NCBI RefSeq assembly: GCF_003148845.1
Contig: NZ_QGHA01000002.1
Span: forward strand, 210,572 to 274,571
DNA: 64,000 bases
Origin: Mucilaginibacter oryzae
Lineage (GTDB): Bacteria; Bacteroidota; Bacteroidia; Sphingobacteriales; Sphingobacteriaceae
Reading direction: 5' to 3'
Shown here: positions 1 to 9,393 of the stretch, in pieces
Numbering within the stretch: the stretch's first letter is position 1
How the letters are laid out: each line of letters opens with the position of its first letter
Notes under the pieces: generated by a model
Told to the model about the DNA's origin: nothing
Seen by the model: the letters and a program-made list of their open reading frames with translations, nothing else
The model's database searches: none
Program-made: the position numbers and the translations under genes

Positions 1-24
1 TTTTATATTCCAATGTATTGATTG

Positions 25-1644
25 TTAAAAATCATGATATAAGTTCCTGAACGAGCTTCTGAGACCGAATGTGATCAAGGTGTTTTTCGAGTCTTTCTGG
101 GCGTTCTTTTCCTGGCGATAAAGCGCGCCCAGTTCAAAACGCAAATTATATTTCGGGTTTAAAATATAGGCTACTGTTCCTTCACCATAGTATAATTGAG
201 TACTTAACCCTTGTCCAACTATACCTTTAACATTGCCTGAAGGAATAAACAGCTTATTGATCACCTTGCCGTTGTTGTCAGGTTTGTTGGCATCAAGCCC
301 ATATTTGGCATAATTAATTTGTCCCTGGAAGTCAAATCGCCCTACTGAGTAGTTGAGGATACCCAACATCTCCCTGAAATTGGCCCCGAGTGGGTGCGCT
401 AACGGATCGCCGTAAAAACCGTAGTTGGTTAATACCCTGTCACTGGCATAGGTATATGGATTTACGGTATTAAATTCAAAAAGGTAATTTAAATGTTTCA
501 AACCAAAAAGATCAGCTCCGCGAACACCGGCCTGCCAGCCATTGGTATTACTTGCACTAATGCCCAAGTCATTATTTTTAACTTTATCAAGCACAAACTG
601 CCCGTAAAGCGCGGTTTTATCAAGTATTTTATATTTGGCATTAAAACCCAATATGATATTATCCTTTACATCGCCGCCCCGGCTCAACGAACCGCTGAAA
701 AATAACGGGTTTACAAAGTTAGCGTCAAAGCCGTATTTGTTGCCCTTGGCATCTGCTTCGGGTGTTATGAGGGCATTAAAAAAACCAAGCGAGGCCCTTT
801 TGGTGATGCTCCAATCGATGTAATGAAATAAAGCCCATTTGCGGCGGTTATTGCCGAACGAATCATATTTTTCAAGCTTCGAATCCTGGAGATAAGCCCA
901 GGCAATCATATAACGCACAGGCCCTAAATCGGCGGTAACCCTTAGCAGCGGCATATTGGCGGCAAAGTCAGACAGCAGTACAGACCTGTAACCATCGCCA
1001 ATAAACATTTTGTCCTCCCCTAGGGTAATATTTAACTTTTGGGTAGGGGAGTAAGACAAGATCGCGGTAACGTACGACCAATCCTGCGAGTTTTGAGGCT
1101 GACCGTTATAGTGCCGCGCGTAAGCCTGGCCCGGTACAAATACATTATTATTTACATAATCATTATAGTATGAAACAAACTTGGCCGAGTTTTCGAAGCC
1201 GCTGCTGTAAAACGAAAACTTATCGCCTACGGTGCCCCCAAGCTGAAACCCGCGGGTGTTTAAGTTGGTGGTTTTGCTGTTGCTCAAATCGCGCCCAACC
1301 TGCAGGTCGGTTATATAATCCGCGTAAAAAGTATATTCTTTGTCTTTTACGTCAAAAAGGTGCTCGTTAAATAATTTACGTCCACCCCAGGTTTTACGCT
1401 CTTTAACGCCAACGTTCATGATCGAGTCATAGCTGTGCCTGATGGTGCTGTCAATTAAAAACGGCCTTAATGACGTGTGCATGCCGCTTTTTACAGAATA
1501 TACATCAGCGTTAAATTTTTGATACAGCTGGTATGAATTAGGCAAATAAACCGATTGGGCCTTGCTTAACTGCGCGGTAAGAAAAATCCCCGCGGCAATT
1601 AAAAAAGTTTTTTTGGGCAAGTTTAGCGAGTAGAGTTTTTGCAT
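25..1644 (-). CDS. Outer-membrane beta-barrel protein, capsule assembly Wzi / gliding RemB type
   Basis: A 539-residue exported protein. Residues 1-30 form a signal peptide (Lys-rich start, hydrophobic core, cleavage near AKAQ-like LSKAQ). The rest is rich in alternating aromatic/polar beta strands and ends in a terminal Phe (YHDF), as outer-membrane barrels often do. The segment around residues 208-225, with the motif FIGDGYRSVLLSD, is what I recognise from the Wzi/RemB family, which binds surface polysaccharide (Wzi) or acts in Bacteroidota surface motility (RemB). Which role applies cannot be told from the sequence. The gene is divergent from the DUF2723 gene at 2079. A TACTTTG lies about 6-12 bp upstream of the ATG on the minus strand, one base short of the Bacteroidota -7 consensus. 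Family assignment fairly sure, function uncertain. Confidence 0.75.
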   Translation of the reverse strand: MQKLYSLNLPKKTFLIAAGIFLTAQLSKAQSVYLPNSYQLYQKFNADVYSVKSGMHTSLRPFLIDSTIRHSYDSIMNVGVKERKTWGGRKLFNEHLFDVKDKEYTFYADYITDLQVGRDLSNSKTTNLNTRGFQLGGTVGDKFSFYSSGFENSAKFVSYYNDYVNNNVFVPGQAYARHYNGQPQNSQDWSYVTAILSYSPTQKLNITLGEDKMFIGDGYRSVLLSDFAANMPLLRVTADLGPVRYMIAWAYLQDSKLEKYDSFGNNRRKWALFHYIDWSITKRASLGFFNALITPEADAKGNKYGFDANFVNPLFFSGSLSRGGDVKDNIILGFNAKYKILDKTALYGQFVLDKVKNNDLGISASNTNGWQAGVRGADLFGLKHLNYLFEFNTVNPYTYASDRVLTNYGFYGDPLAHPLGANFREMLGILNYSVGRFDFQGQINYAKYGLDANKPDNNGKVINKLFIPSGNVKGIVGQGLSTQLYYGEGTVAYILNPKYNLRFELGALYRQEKNAQKDSKNTLITFGLRSSFRNLYHDF

Positions 1645-1700
1645 CGCAACAAAGTAATGATTATTTGTTGTAAGTTAAAAATTTGATTGCTTAAAAGAGG

Positions 1701-1945
1701 TAGCTTAAAGCCGAAGGCTAAAGGCTGAAAGCAGAAGGCTCAAAGCCTAAAACAGAACTTAATGGTTTCAGCCCTTTTGCTTTTAGCCCTCCGCTTTTGG
1801 CTTTCAGCCTTCGGGCTTTTTCTTTAGGCTGAAAGCAGAAGGCTCAAAGCCTAAAGCAGAACTTAATGGTTTCACACCTTTGCTTTTAGCCCCCCGCTTT
1901 AGGCTTTCAGCCTTCGGCTTTTTGCTTTAGGCTAAAAGCCGAAAG
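1701..1945. repeat. Tandem, internally palindromic intergenic repeat (period about 104 bp, 2.2 copies)
   Basis: Two adjacent copies begin at 1722 and 1826 with AGGCTGAAAGCAGAAGGCTC and share nearly all of the next 100 bases. A third copy starts at about 1929 and breaks off. Each unit is also an imperfect inverted repeat: GGCTGAAAGCAGAAGGCT-type arms are followed by GCTTT(T/A)GGCTTTCAGCCTTC-type arms. It lies in the 434-bp gap between the two divergent genes at 1644 and 2079, so any transcript through it would fold strongly. No open frame of note is present. Sequence of similar composition occurs at 63686-63830. Confidence 0.85.
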
Positions 1946-2078
1946 CTTTGTTTTCATTAAAACCAATAATATAAAAGTTAATTATTGTTAAATTTTGTCA
2001 TACCAGGGTGTTTTTTTTTAATAAGTTATAAAAATCATGATATTTGCCGCGCTATTAAATTAATTGATACACCTTTAA

Positions 2079-5000
2079 ATGCAGTATAAAAAAATTAATA
2101 ACCTGTTGGGTTGGCTATGTTTTGTTATAGCCTCGGTAACCTATATCTTAACACTGGAGCCGTCTGTAAGTTTTTGGGATTGCGGCGAGTTTATATCATG
2201 CGCATACCGTTTGCAGGTATCGCACCAGCCTGGTTACCCGGTTTTCGCCATGATTGGTAAAGTATTGTCGCTGCTTTCATTTGGCGATAATACCAAGGTA
2301 CCTTTCTTTACCAATATGGGTTCGGCATTGGCCAGCGGCGCTACCATCATGTTTTTATTTTGGACGATCACCGCTTTCGCCAAAAAACTGATTACCCAAA
2401 AACGCGACGAGGTTATTGACGATTATAAATTATACGTAATAATGGGAGCAGGTTTGGTAGGCGCGCTGGCATTTACATATACCGATACCTTCTGGTTTTC
2501 GGCTGTGGAAACTATTGTTTTCGCTTTATCATCATTGTGTACGGCTATTGTATTTTGGGCTATTTTAAAATGGGAAGAGCATGCCGACGAGCCCGGAGCC
2601 GATAAATGGATCGTATTCATCGCTTATGTTATTGGTTTATCCATCGGGATCCACCTACTTAACCTGCTAACCATTCCGGCTATCGGTATGGTATATTATT
2701 TCCGTCGCAGTAAAAAAATTACTCTTGGCGGCAGTATCCTGGCGTTTTTGGCCGGCGTGGTAATACTTGGTCTGGTACAATACGGCATCAGGGGATATAC
2801 CGTAAAATTCGCCGCCTATTTTGACCTGTATTTTGTTAACTCGCTGGGGATGGGTTTTGGTACCGGCGCATTCTTTTTACTGCTGCTTATTGTGGCAGCG
2901 CTGGTTTTCGGTATTATTTACAGTATCCGCAAAAATAAACCTGTACTTAACCTGGCGCTGCTGTGCGTGGCGTTTATCTATTTCGGTTACGGATCGTTCG
3001 CGTACATTCCTATCCGCGCCACTGCTAATCCCAATCTGAATAACTCTCATCCTGATAACGCCTTTACGCTATATGGCTACCTTAACAGGATCCAATACGG
3101 CGAAGTACCTTTACTAAGCGGTCCTTTTTATGATGCCCAGGTAGTTGATCAAAAACAAGGCAGCATTATTTACCGCAAAGGGAAAACCCAATACGAAAAT
3201 GCCGGCAGAAAAACCGATTATGTTTATGATCATACAACCGCTTTGCCGCGTATGTACAGTACAGATCCAAACGATGTACAATTTTATAAACAATGGCTCC
3301 GCATTCCTGAAGGACAAGCCCCAACAATGGGTGATAACCTGAAATGGATGTTTAGCTGGCAGATGTACCAGATGTACTGGCGCTATTTTTTCTGGAACTT
3401 TGTTGGCCGTTATAATGACGCCGACGGGCAGCAAAGCACCGAAGGTATTGACGGCAACTGGACAAGCGGTATTTTTGACGGCGGAAAACACCTGCCCAAA
3501 TCGGTAACCGCTGCAAATACTTACACGCCGCTATACGGCATTCCTTTGCTTGTTGGTTTAATAGGGTTGTTTTATCACGTTAATAAACGTGGTAACGATG
3601 CACTGATTGTTGGTCTCTTGTTCTTTTTTACGGGTTTAGCTATTGTACTGTATGTTAACCAGGCTTCGGTGCAGCCGCGCGAACGTGATTACTCATACGT
3701 GGGGTCGTTTTATGCTTTCGCCATCTGGATAGGGTTGGGGGTTATTTGCATAGCCGAATTTGCCCGTAAGTATGTTAATGCTAAAACGGCTGCTATAGGC
3801 TCAACCGTTATCTGTTTATTAGCTTGCCCGGTGTTACTGGCGGCCAAAGAGTGGGGCGATCATGACCGGTCAACCAAAATGACCCCGCATGATATGGCTT
3901 ACAATTACCTGATATCATGTCCGCCAAACGCAATTTTGTTTACTTATGGCGATAACGACACCTACTCGTTGTGGTACGATCAGGAAGTGGAAGGCATCCG
4001 CCCGGATGTGCGCATTGTTAACCTGAGTTTATTTACCGGCGATTGGTACATCCGCCAGATGCAGAAGCAAATGAACGCTTCGGCGCCGCTGCCTATTACC
4101 ATGCCTTTTGATAAATATAAAGAGGGCGTTAGGGATGTGATTTATTTTAACGATCAAAAATTGCCCGGCTCGCAGGATATTAAAGAGGTTTTTGATTTTA
4201 TTACTTCTGATGATAAGGCTGCTAAGGTTGAATATCAAAGCGGAGATTTTGGCAACTACCTGCCAACCAAAAATCTTAAAATGGATATTAATGCGGATGA
4301 GGTTGTTGCCAACGGCGTAGTAACCCCTGAGCAAAAAAGCAGGTTGGCAAAAACCATGGAGTGGAAATATACATCAAACTACGTAACCAAGGAAAACCTG
4401 GCCATGTTTGATATTTTAGCCCACAACCACTGGAAACGCCCCATCTGTTTTACAACTACCATTGGTAATGAAAACCTGATTGGTTTGCAGCCGTATTTGT
4501 ATAAAGAGGGCTTTACCTATCATCTCATCCCGTTTCAAAAAGATACCACAATACATGATCAGTTAAGTAAGGTTAATACGGATGTGATGTATGCCAACGT
4601 AATGACCAAGTTTAAATTTGGTAAGTTCAAAACTGCGAAGTACCTTGATCACGAGTCTACATCGATGTTTTACCCGGTAATGGTAACAACTTTCCTTGAT
4701 CTGGCCCAAAGCCTGGTACAGGAAGGTAAAAATGATAAAGCGCTTAAAGTGGTTCAGAAATATGATGCCGAACTGCCCGACCTGTATCCGTATGTTGATG
4801 TGGCCGGCAGGAAACTATATCTTGCTCAACTGGCTTATCAACTGCACGATGTAGTGCTTGGCAACAAACTGGCAACCAATATTGACAACTACCTGAAGGA
4901 TCAGCTGGATTACAATGCCTATCTGCTTACGCAGGATATCAACAGTATTAATGGCCGTGATGTTCAAATAGGTATGCAGGTGCTTAATGGCCTCGCCCAG

Positions 5001-5102
5001 TTTGCCAGGGATAACCATCAAACAGCCCTCGCTAATCAGTTTGATAAACAGCTTAAGGATTATGAAACCAAATTCCGCGCTGTGCTGGGTAGCGGACAAT
5101 AA
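2079..5102 (+). CDS. DUF2723 membrane glycosyltransferase (GT-C fold, GT117/TMEM260-like)
   Basis: A 1007-residue polytopic membrane protein. The N-terminal half carries about ten or more hydrophobic segments (starting near residue 9). The acidic loop after the first segment contains WDCGEF at about 33-38, the Asp/Glu signature position of GT-C enzymes of the DUF2723 family. The C-terminal half (from about 600) is soluble, with a TPR-like helical end (about 860-1000). Known relatives include human TMEM260, a protein O-mannosyltransferase, so transfer of a sugar from a lipid-linked donor to exported proteins is the likely role (inference). The usual Bacteroidota length is 950-1150 residues, so it appears complete. 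It stands alone, with a hairpin terminator directly behind it. Confidence 0.85.
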   Translation: MQYKKINNLLGWLCFVIASVTYILTLEPSVSFWDCGEFISCAYRLQVSHQPGYPVFAMIGKVLSLLSFGDNTKVPFFTNMGSALASGATIMFLFWTITAFAKKLITQKRDEVIDDYKLYVIMGAGLVGALAFTYTDTFWFSAVETIVFALSSLCTAIVFWAILKWEEHADEPGADKWIVFIAYVIGLSIGIHLLNLLTIPAIGMVYYFRRSKKITLGGSILAFLAGVVILGLVQYGIRGYTVKFAAYFDLYFVNSLGMGFGTGAFFLLLLIVAALVFGIIYSIRKNKPVLNLALLCVAFIYFGYGSFAYIPIRATANPNLNNSHPDNAFTLYGYLNRIQYGEVPLLSGPFYDAQVVDQKQGSIIYRKGKTQYENAGRKTDYVYDHTTALPRMYSTDPNDVQFYKQWLRIPEGQAPTMGDNLKWMFSWQMYQMYWRYFFWNFVGRYNDADGQQSTEGIDGNWTSGIFDGGKHLPKSVTAANTYTPLYGIPLLVGLIGLFYHVNKRGNDALIVGLLFFFTGLAIVLYVNQASVQPRERDYSYVGSFYAFAIWIGLGVICIAEFARKYVNAKTAAIGSTVICLLACPVLLAAKEWGDHDRSTKMTPHDMAYNYLISCPPNAILFTYGDNDTYSLWYDQEVEGIRPDVRIVNLSLFTGDWYIRQMQKQMNASAPLPITMPFDKYKEGVRDVIYFNDQKLPGSQDIKEVFDFITSDDKAAKVEYQSGDFGNYLPTKNLKMDINADEVVANGVVTPEQKSRLAKTMEWKYTSNYVTKENLAMFDILAHNHWKRPICFTTTIGNENLIGLQPYLYKEGFTYHLIPFQKDTTIHDQLSKVNTDVMYANVMTKFKFGKFKTAKYLDHESTSMFYPVMVTTFLDLAQSLVQEGKNDKALKVVQKYDAELPDLYPYVDVAGRKLYLAQLAYQLHDVVLGNKLATNIDNYLKDQLDYNAYLLTQDINSINGRDVQIGMQVLNGLAQFARDNHQTALANQFDKQLKDYETKFRAVLGSGQ

Positions 5103-5125
5103 ACTTTTATAATTAGATACAATAC

Positions 5126-5156
5126 AAAGCTATCCCGGTTTGGGGTAGCTTTTTTT
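5126..5156 (+). terminator. Intrinsic terminator after the DUF2723 gene
   Basis: AAGCTATCCC pairs with GGGGTAGCTT (one G-U pair) around a short loop and runs into a seven-T tract. It begins 24 bp behind the stop codon at 5102. Confidence 0.85.
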
Positions 5157-5381
5157 GTTGATTTACTCACCCCGGCTTTGCTGCGCCCGCCACCTATCTC
5201 CGTATTTGTGTGACCGTTGATAACTAAGGGGAAACTATATAGTTATTTGGAATATTGATTAAAACGCTGTTTTTAAGTAAATTGAGGTATACAAGGCAAG
5301 TAAAACAGAAAATACACTAAATAAAGCCGTAACGAAATTTCTTTCAAATAATTGGGGTTCAAAAAGCGATAAATTTTATAG

Positions 5382-5605
5382 AATAAGGCGCTTACCTAAT
5401 CCATGATTTTTGAAGACATATTGCGACGTTTGCTAACATTATTTTGATCAGATTGTGAAACAGACTACCGGGGTACTTAAGCCTGTTAAACGTGTAACAA
5501 AACTCATCAATGTATCTTTGCAGGAGATGACAATGATGACGTATTCTCCTAAGCCATGCTTTGAACATCATAATTTGCCGGTGCATTAATGGATAGCGCC
5601 TTATT
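5382..5605. mobile_element. Internally deleted IS1595-type insertion sequence (MITE-like remnant)
   Basis: An 11-bp perfect inverted repeat, AATAAGGCGCT at 5382-5392 and AGCGCCTTATT at 5595-5605, with weaker matching for a few bases inward, brackets 224 bp. The enclosed minus-strand frame encodes a transposase C-terminus that stops exactly inside the left repeat, as expected at an insertion-sequence end. The N-terminal two thirds of the transposase are missing. No target-site duplication could be seen by eye (TTTTATAG versus AGCTATGT outside the repeats). Confidence 0.6.
5392..5586 (-). pseudogene. C-terminal fragment of an IS1595/ISXO2-family DDE transposase
   Basis: Sixty-four codons read like the end of ISXO2-type transposases: a basic segment with KAWLRRIRHHC, then LLQRYIDEFCYTFNRL, then a Leu-rich LFHNLIKIML segment. 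In the family this is the region holding the last catalytic Glu and the YxDEFxxRFNRR block. The frame is open a few codons upstream of the Met (into the right inverted repeat), but nothing of the HTH, zinc-ribbon or first catalytic Asp regions remains. Not functional on its own; the ends might still be moved by a full-length relative. Confidence 0.65.
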
Positions 5606-6177
5606 AGCTATGTAACCGCTTAAACAACAAAATTTAACAGCTCCGGTTAAACAAATGTTGTAAGATTAAGATAAATATTGCGCTATTCCGCCAATCGTGA
5701 AATATACTTTTACTCCTGTTGTTAAACCCGCACGGGCGGGTACCGCAACCCAGGTACCGTTAACATAACGACGTACAAACTACCAATTATATACTTGCTG
5801 AAATCATAACACTGATGTTAAGGCTCTGGTTGCCAGGTTATGGCAGCCCGGATACGCCCTAAATAAAATTGTTTAGATAGTAACTCCGACAGGATGCGGC
5901 GGTACGATTATATTAAAATTTAATAACACCTAAATATCAATTATCAACCATTAACCATTAACAGAAAATTATGGAAAGACAACACAACGATTTTCAGATT
6001 TGCGACAAGTACGCAACATTCCAATCCGGGCAAATCCCTCACAAACATTTATCCTCAAAGTAATATCAGGATAATTTTTAGGCGTTTGCAGCTTAAACGA
6101 TGTATGAAAATGTTAGGTGGAAATATTAAATATATCTGCGTTTTCCTGTCGAATTGAAGATTTTAACCTTAAACAAC
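5606..6177. other. Intergenic stretch upstream of the first susC
   Basis: About 570 bp between the insertion-sequence remnant and the susC ATG. I see no convincing gene. It presumably holds the susC promoter and a long leader, but no clean TTTG/TAnnTTTG pair was found. Two GGTACC hexamers at about 5739-5760 flank a short GC-rich dyad. Confidence 0.4.
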
Positions 6178-9100
6178 ATGAAGTATTCTCTACAAAAAAT
6201 TTATAATAAAAGGTGGCGGTATGCTACGCTCATCCTTGCAGGATGCACGTTAGTGGCGCCATCGGTGGCAATGGCCGGTACCGGTAACCCGGCAGGTTTG
6301 GTAACCGGGGGCATCATCATCGAAAGCGGGACTTTAAAACTCAAGCCGGCCTTCACTGTAACCGGTAAGGTAACAGACGAAGATAATATGCCCCTGCCTG
6401 GTGTAGCGGTATCTATAAAGGGCACAACCCAGGGCGTTAGTACCGACGTGAACGGTAATTTTAAAATATCGGTGCCCGGAAATACTGCGGTACTTGTTTT
6501 TAAACTGATAGGTTACGCGCAGCAGGAGTTTACGGTATCAGGCAGCGCCGAGCTTAACGTTCAAATGAAAAAAGATACCAAAAACATCGAAGAGGTTGTT
6601 GTGGTTGGTTACGGGTCGCAGAAGCGTGCCAGGGTAACGGGCGCGGTATCCTCCGTTAGCGGTAAAACGCTCGCTTCCTTACCTGTGGGTGGTATTGAAG
6701 GTTTACAGGGCCGTATTTCCGGTCTTACGGTAACCAATAACGGTGGTCCGGGTACAGGGGCAATCATATCTTTGCGTGGTATCAGTTCGGTAAACTACGG
6801 ATCTGATCCGCTTTATATTGTGGATGGTTACCCGGGCAGCCTTACAGGTGTTGATATTAAAGATATCCAAAGTATCGACGTGCTGAAGGATGCCAGCGCG
6901 GCGGCCATATATGGTTCGCGCGGTACAAACGGCGTTATTATCATCACCACCAAAAAAGGCAGTAATAATAGCCGTACCGAAGTAATTATCGATTCATATT
7001 ACGGTCTGCAAAACGTTATCAAAAAATTCGACCTGCTCAATACCCAGCAATACCTGCAATATGAGCGCGCGCTTAACGGTTCGGCAGGTATTGGTTTACC
7101 GCCCCGGTTGCAACCTGACAACTTTAATAAGCCTGTTTACAATGGCGCGTCTCAAACCTTTGCCCAAACCAATACCAACTGGCAGGATGCCTATTTCAGG
7201 AGCAACGCACCCGTACAACAGCACAATATTGCTTTGACCGGCGGTAACGCGGTGTCTCGTTTTTATACCTCTGCCAATTATTTTGATCAGCAGGGTATTG
7301 CACAGGGCTTAAGTGCTTATCACAAGGCCTTTCGTGCTAACTCTGACCATACCATAGGCAAACTACTGTCATTTGGTGAAACCTTCAACGTTATAGTCAA
7401 CCACCAGCGATATGGTGTGGATGCCGGTAACCGTTCCGCCATCACCAATGTGGTGAGGATGCAGCCTTATCTGCCTGTTTATAACCCCAACAACGCCGGC
7501 GGGTTCATGGGGCCGCTCAACAGTTTCGACGGATCTGATCCAACCAACCCTATCGAGGCTGCTAAACTGATTGATAATACCAACCATGGTTTTACCGTAC
7601 ACGGTAACGCTTACGCCACTCTTAAATTTACGCCGTGGTTAAACTTTAAATCAATTTACGGTATTGATTACAACACCAATCAAAACAATACTTATACACC
7701 TATCTATGACGATGGTGGTACCTCCAAATCTACAACGGCGGTTATCAATTATGGCCGTACAACCAGTACAACGCAACTGTTTTCGCAACAGCTAACCTTC
7801 GACAAGACATTTGGCGGCGCGCACCACGTAAACGCCGTGCTGGTTTATGAAGCGCAAACATCGCGGGGTGATAACCAGGTATCTTCGGGCAATCAAAACA
7901 CCAATACTGTAAGAACATTAAATGGGGCAACCAATCTGTATACCAACTACACCTATGGCACCAACGTTCTCATTTCGGAAGTGGCTCGCGTTGGGTATGA
8001 TTTTCAAGGCAAATACCTTGTTTCAGGTTCAATCCGCCGTGACGGTTTATCGGTGTTCGCGCCCGGGCACAAGCACGAAAATTTCCCCGCTGCTTCCTTA
8101 GGCTGGAAGGTAGACCAGGAAAATTTCATGAAGGGCATCCAGTCCATATCTTCGTTAAAGCTTAGGGCCGGTTATGGCGTAACCGGTATTAACGGTACGG
8201 TATTGGGCAATTACCCTTATTTGCAGCCAATACAGTCTAACATCGCAACCTATCCATTTAACGGTTCGTTAGCTGACCTCGGGAACGCTTCATTTTACAG
8301 CGGTTTAAGTAATTACAACTTACAGTGGGAGATAACCAAGCAAACCAACATAGGCCTGGATCTGGGCTTATTTCATGATATCTTTACCATTTCTGCCGAG
8401 GTTTACACCAGGAAAACCGATAACCTTTTGTTAACCGTACCAACGTCGCCCAGCCTCGGGTATAACGGCGCGGGTACGCTATCTAACGTTGGGGCGATGC
8501 GCAACCGGGGTTTTGAGATTACATTAGGCTATCACAAAGCAAACGGTGAGTTTAAATACGATATTAACGGAAACTTTGCCTTAAACAGGAACAAGGTTTT
8601 ATCGCTTAGTTCCCCCAACGCGTCAATTGTTTCAGGAGGCGATGCTGACTATGGCGGCGGCGGCCCTATAACCAATACGGTTGCCGGTCAGCCGGTGCAG
8701 TCGTTCTACGGTTATATCGTTGACGGGATCTTCCAAAACGCTGCCGAAGTAGCCAACTCGGCCACGCAAACCGGTGCCGCTCCCGGCGATATCAAATTCA
8801 GGGATATAAACAAAGACGGGGTGATTAACGATGCCGACCGTACGTTTATCGGTAGCTACCTGCCTAAATTTACCTATTCGTTAAACTTCAACGCTTCTTA
8901 CAAAAACTTCGATGCGGTGGTATTTTTCCAGGGCGTTTACGGTAATAAGATTTTCAACGCCGAGCGTATTATCCTGGAAGGTATGCCAAGGCTTTTTAAT
9001 GCAGGCACCAATGTTTTAAAAGCCTGGACACCTACCAATACCGCTACCGATATCCCGCGCGCCTTCTCCGGCGATCCTAACAGCAACGTCCGGCCTTCAA

Positions 9101-9369
9101 CCAGGTGGATCGAGAGCGGATCATACCTGCGTGTTAAAAATTTGCAGATCGGTTATAATTTCCCTGCCGCCTGGTTAAGATCAAAAACCGATAACGCGCT
9201 TAACCGGCTCAGGGTGTTTGTAGCATCCACCAATCTTTTAACATTCACCAAATATAAAGGTCTCGATCCCGAAATAGGCTCGCGTAACGGTACCCTGACC
9301 AATGGTATTGATTATGGCCAATATCCGCAGCCAAGAACAGTTCAGTTGGGGTTACAAGCCACCTTTTAA
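6178..9369 (+). CDS. SusC/RagA-family TonB-dependent outer-membrane transporter (no STN domain)
   Basis: A 1063-residue porin-like transporter that imports oligosaccharides caught by its SusD partner, powered by TonB. I chose the ATG at 6178 over the TTG at 6154 because it gives a normal signal peptide (MKYSLQKIYNKRW start, cleavage after SVAMA near 34). Domains: carboxypeptidase-regulatory-like beta sandwich about 60-130; TonB box EEVVVVGYG at about 138-146; plug about 147-265 with the SusC signatures LRGISSVN and DASAAAIYGSRG; then the 22-strand barrel ending in Phe. It lacks the N-terminal STN signalling domain, so unlike the transporter at 33372 it is not expected to talk to a FecR anti-sigma. 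It is followed after 24 bp by its susD. Confidence 0.95.
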   Translation: MKYSLQKIYNKRWRYATLILAGCTLVAPSVAMAGTGNPAGLVTGGIIIESGTLKLKPAFTVTGKVTDEDNMPLPGVAVSIKGTTQGVSTDVNGNFKISVPGNTAVLVFKLIGYAQQEFTVSGSAELNVQMKKDTKNIEEVVVVGYGSQKRARVTGAVSSVSGKTLASLPVGGIEGLQGRISGLTVTNNGGPGTGAIISLRGISSVNYGSDPLYIVDGYPGSLTGVDIKDIQSIDVLKDASAAAIYGSRGTNGVIIITTKKGSNNSRTEVIIDSYYGLQNVIKKFDLLNTQQYLQYERALNGSAGIGLPPRLQPDNFNKPVYNGASQTFAQTNTNWQDAYFRSNAPVQQHNIALTGGNAVSRFYTSANYFDQQGIAQGLSAYHKAFRANSDHTIGKLLSFGETFNVIVNHQRYGVDAGNRSAITNVVRMQPYLPVYNPNNAGGFMGPLNSFDGSDPTNPIEAAKLIDNTNHGFTVHGNAYATLKFTPWLNFKSIYGIDYNTNQNNTYTPIYDDGGTSKSTTAVINYGRTTSTTQLFSQQLTFDKTFGGAHHVNAVLVYEAQTSRGDNQVSSGNQNTNTVRTLNGATNLYTNYTYGTNVLISEVARVGYDFQGKYLVSGSIRRDGLSVFAPGHKHENFPAASLGWKVDQENFMKGIQSISSLKLRAGYGVTGINGTVLGNYPYLQPIQSNIATYPFNGSLADLGNASFYSGLSNYNLQWEITKQTNIGLDLGLFHDIFTISAEVYTRKTDNLLLTVPTSPSLGYNGAGTLSNVGAMRNRGFEITLGYHKANGEFKYDINGNFALNRNKVLSLSSPNASIVSGGDADYGGGGPITNTVAGQPVQSFYGYIVDGIFQNAAEVANSATQTGAAPGDIKFRDINKDGVINDADRTFIGSYLPKFTYSLNFNASYKNFDAVVFFQGVYGNKIFNAERIILEGMPRLFNAGTNVLKAWTPTNTATDIPRAFSGDPNSNVRPSTRWIESGSYLRVKNLQIGYNFPAAWLRSKTDNALNRLRVFVASTNLLTFTKYKGLDPEIGSRNGTLTNGIDYGQYPQPRTVQLGLQATF

Positions 9370-9393
9370 TGATTAATTTAAAAAGATACAGTG

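Noticed and set aside
1701..1945. Possible CRISPR-like array
   Set aside because: Only two long units follow each other without unique spacers, and there are no cas genes. It is a tandem palindromic repeat.
28..2045. Shared AAAATCATGATAT string at about 28-41 and 2030-2043
   Set aside because: One copy is inside the end of a coding sequence and the match is only about 14 AT-rich bases, most likely chance.
5971..6063. 30-codon frame starting ATGGAAAGACAACAC upstream of susC
   Set aside because: Too short, no clear ribosome-binding site and no similarity I recognise. A leader peptide is possible, but nothing supports it.
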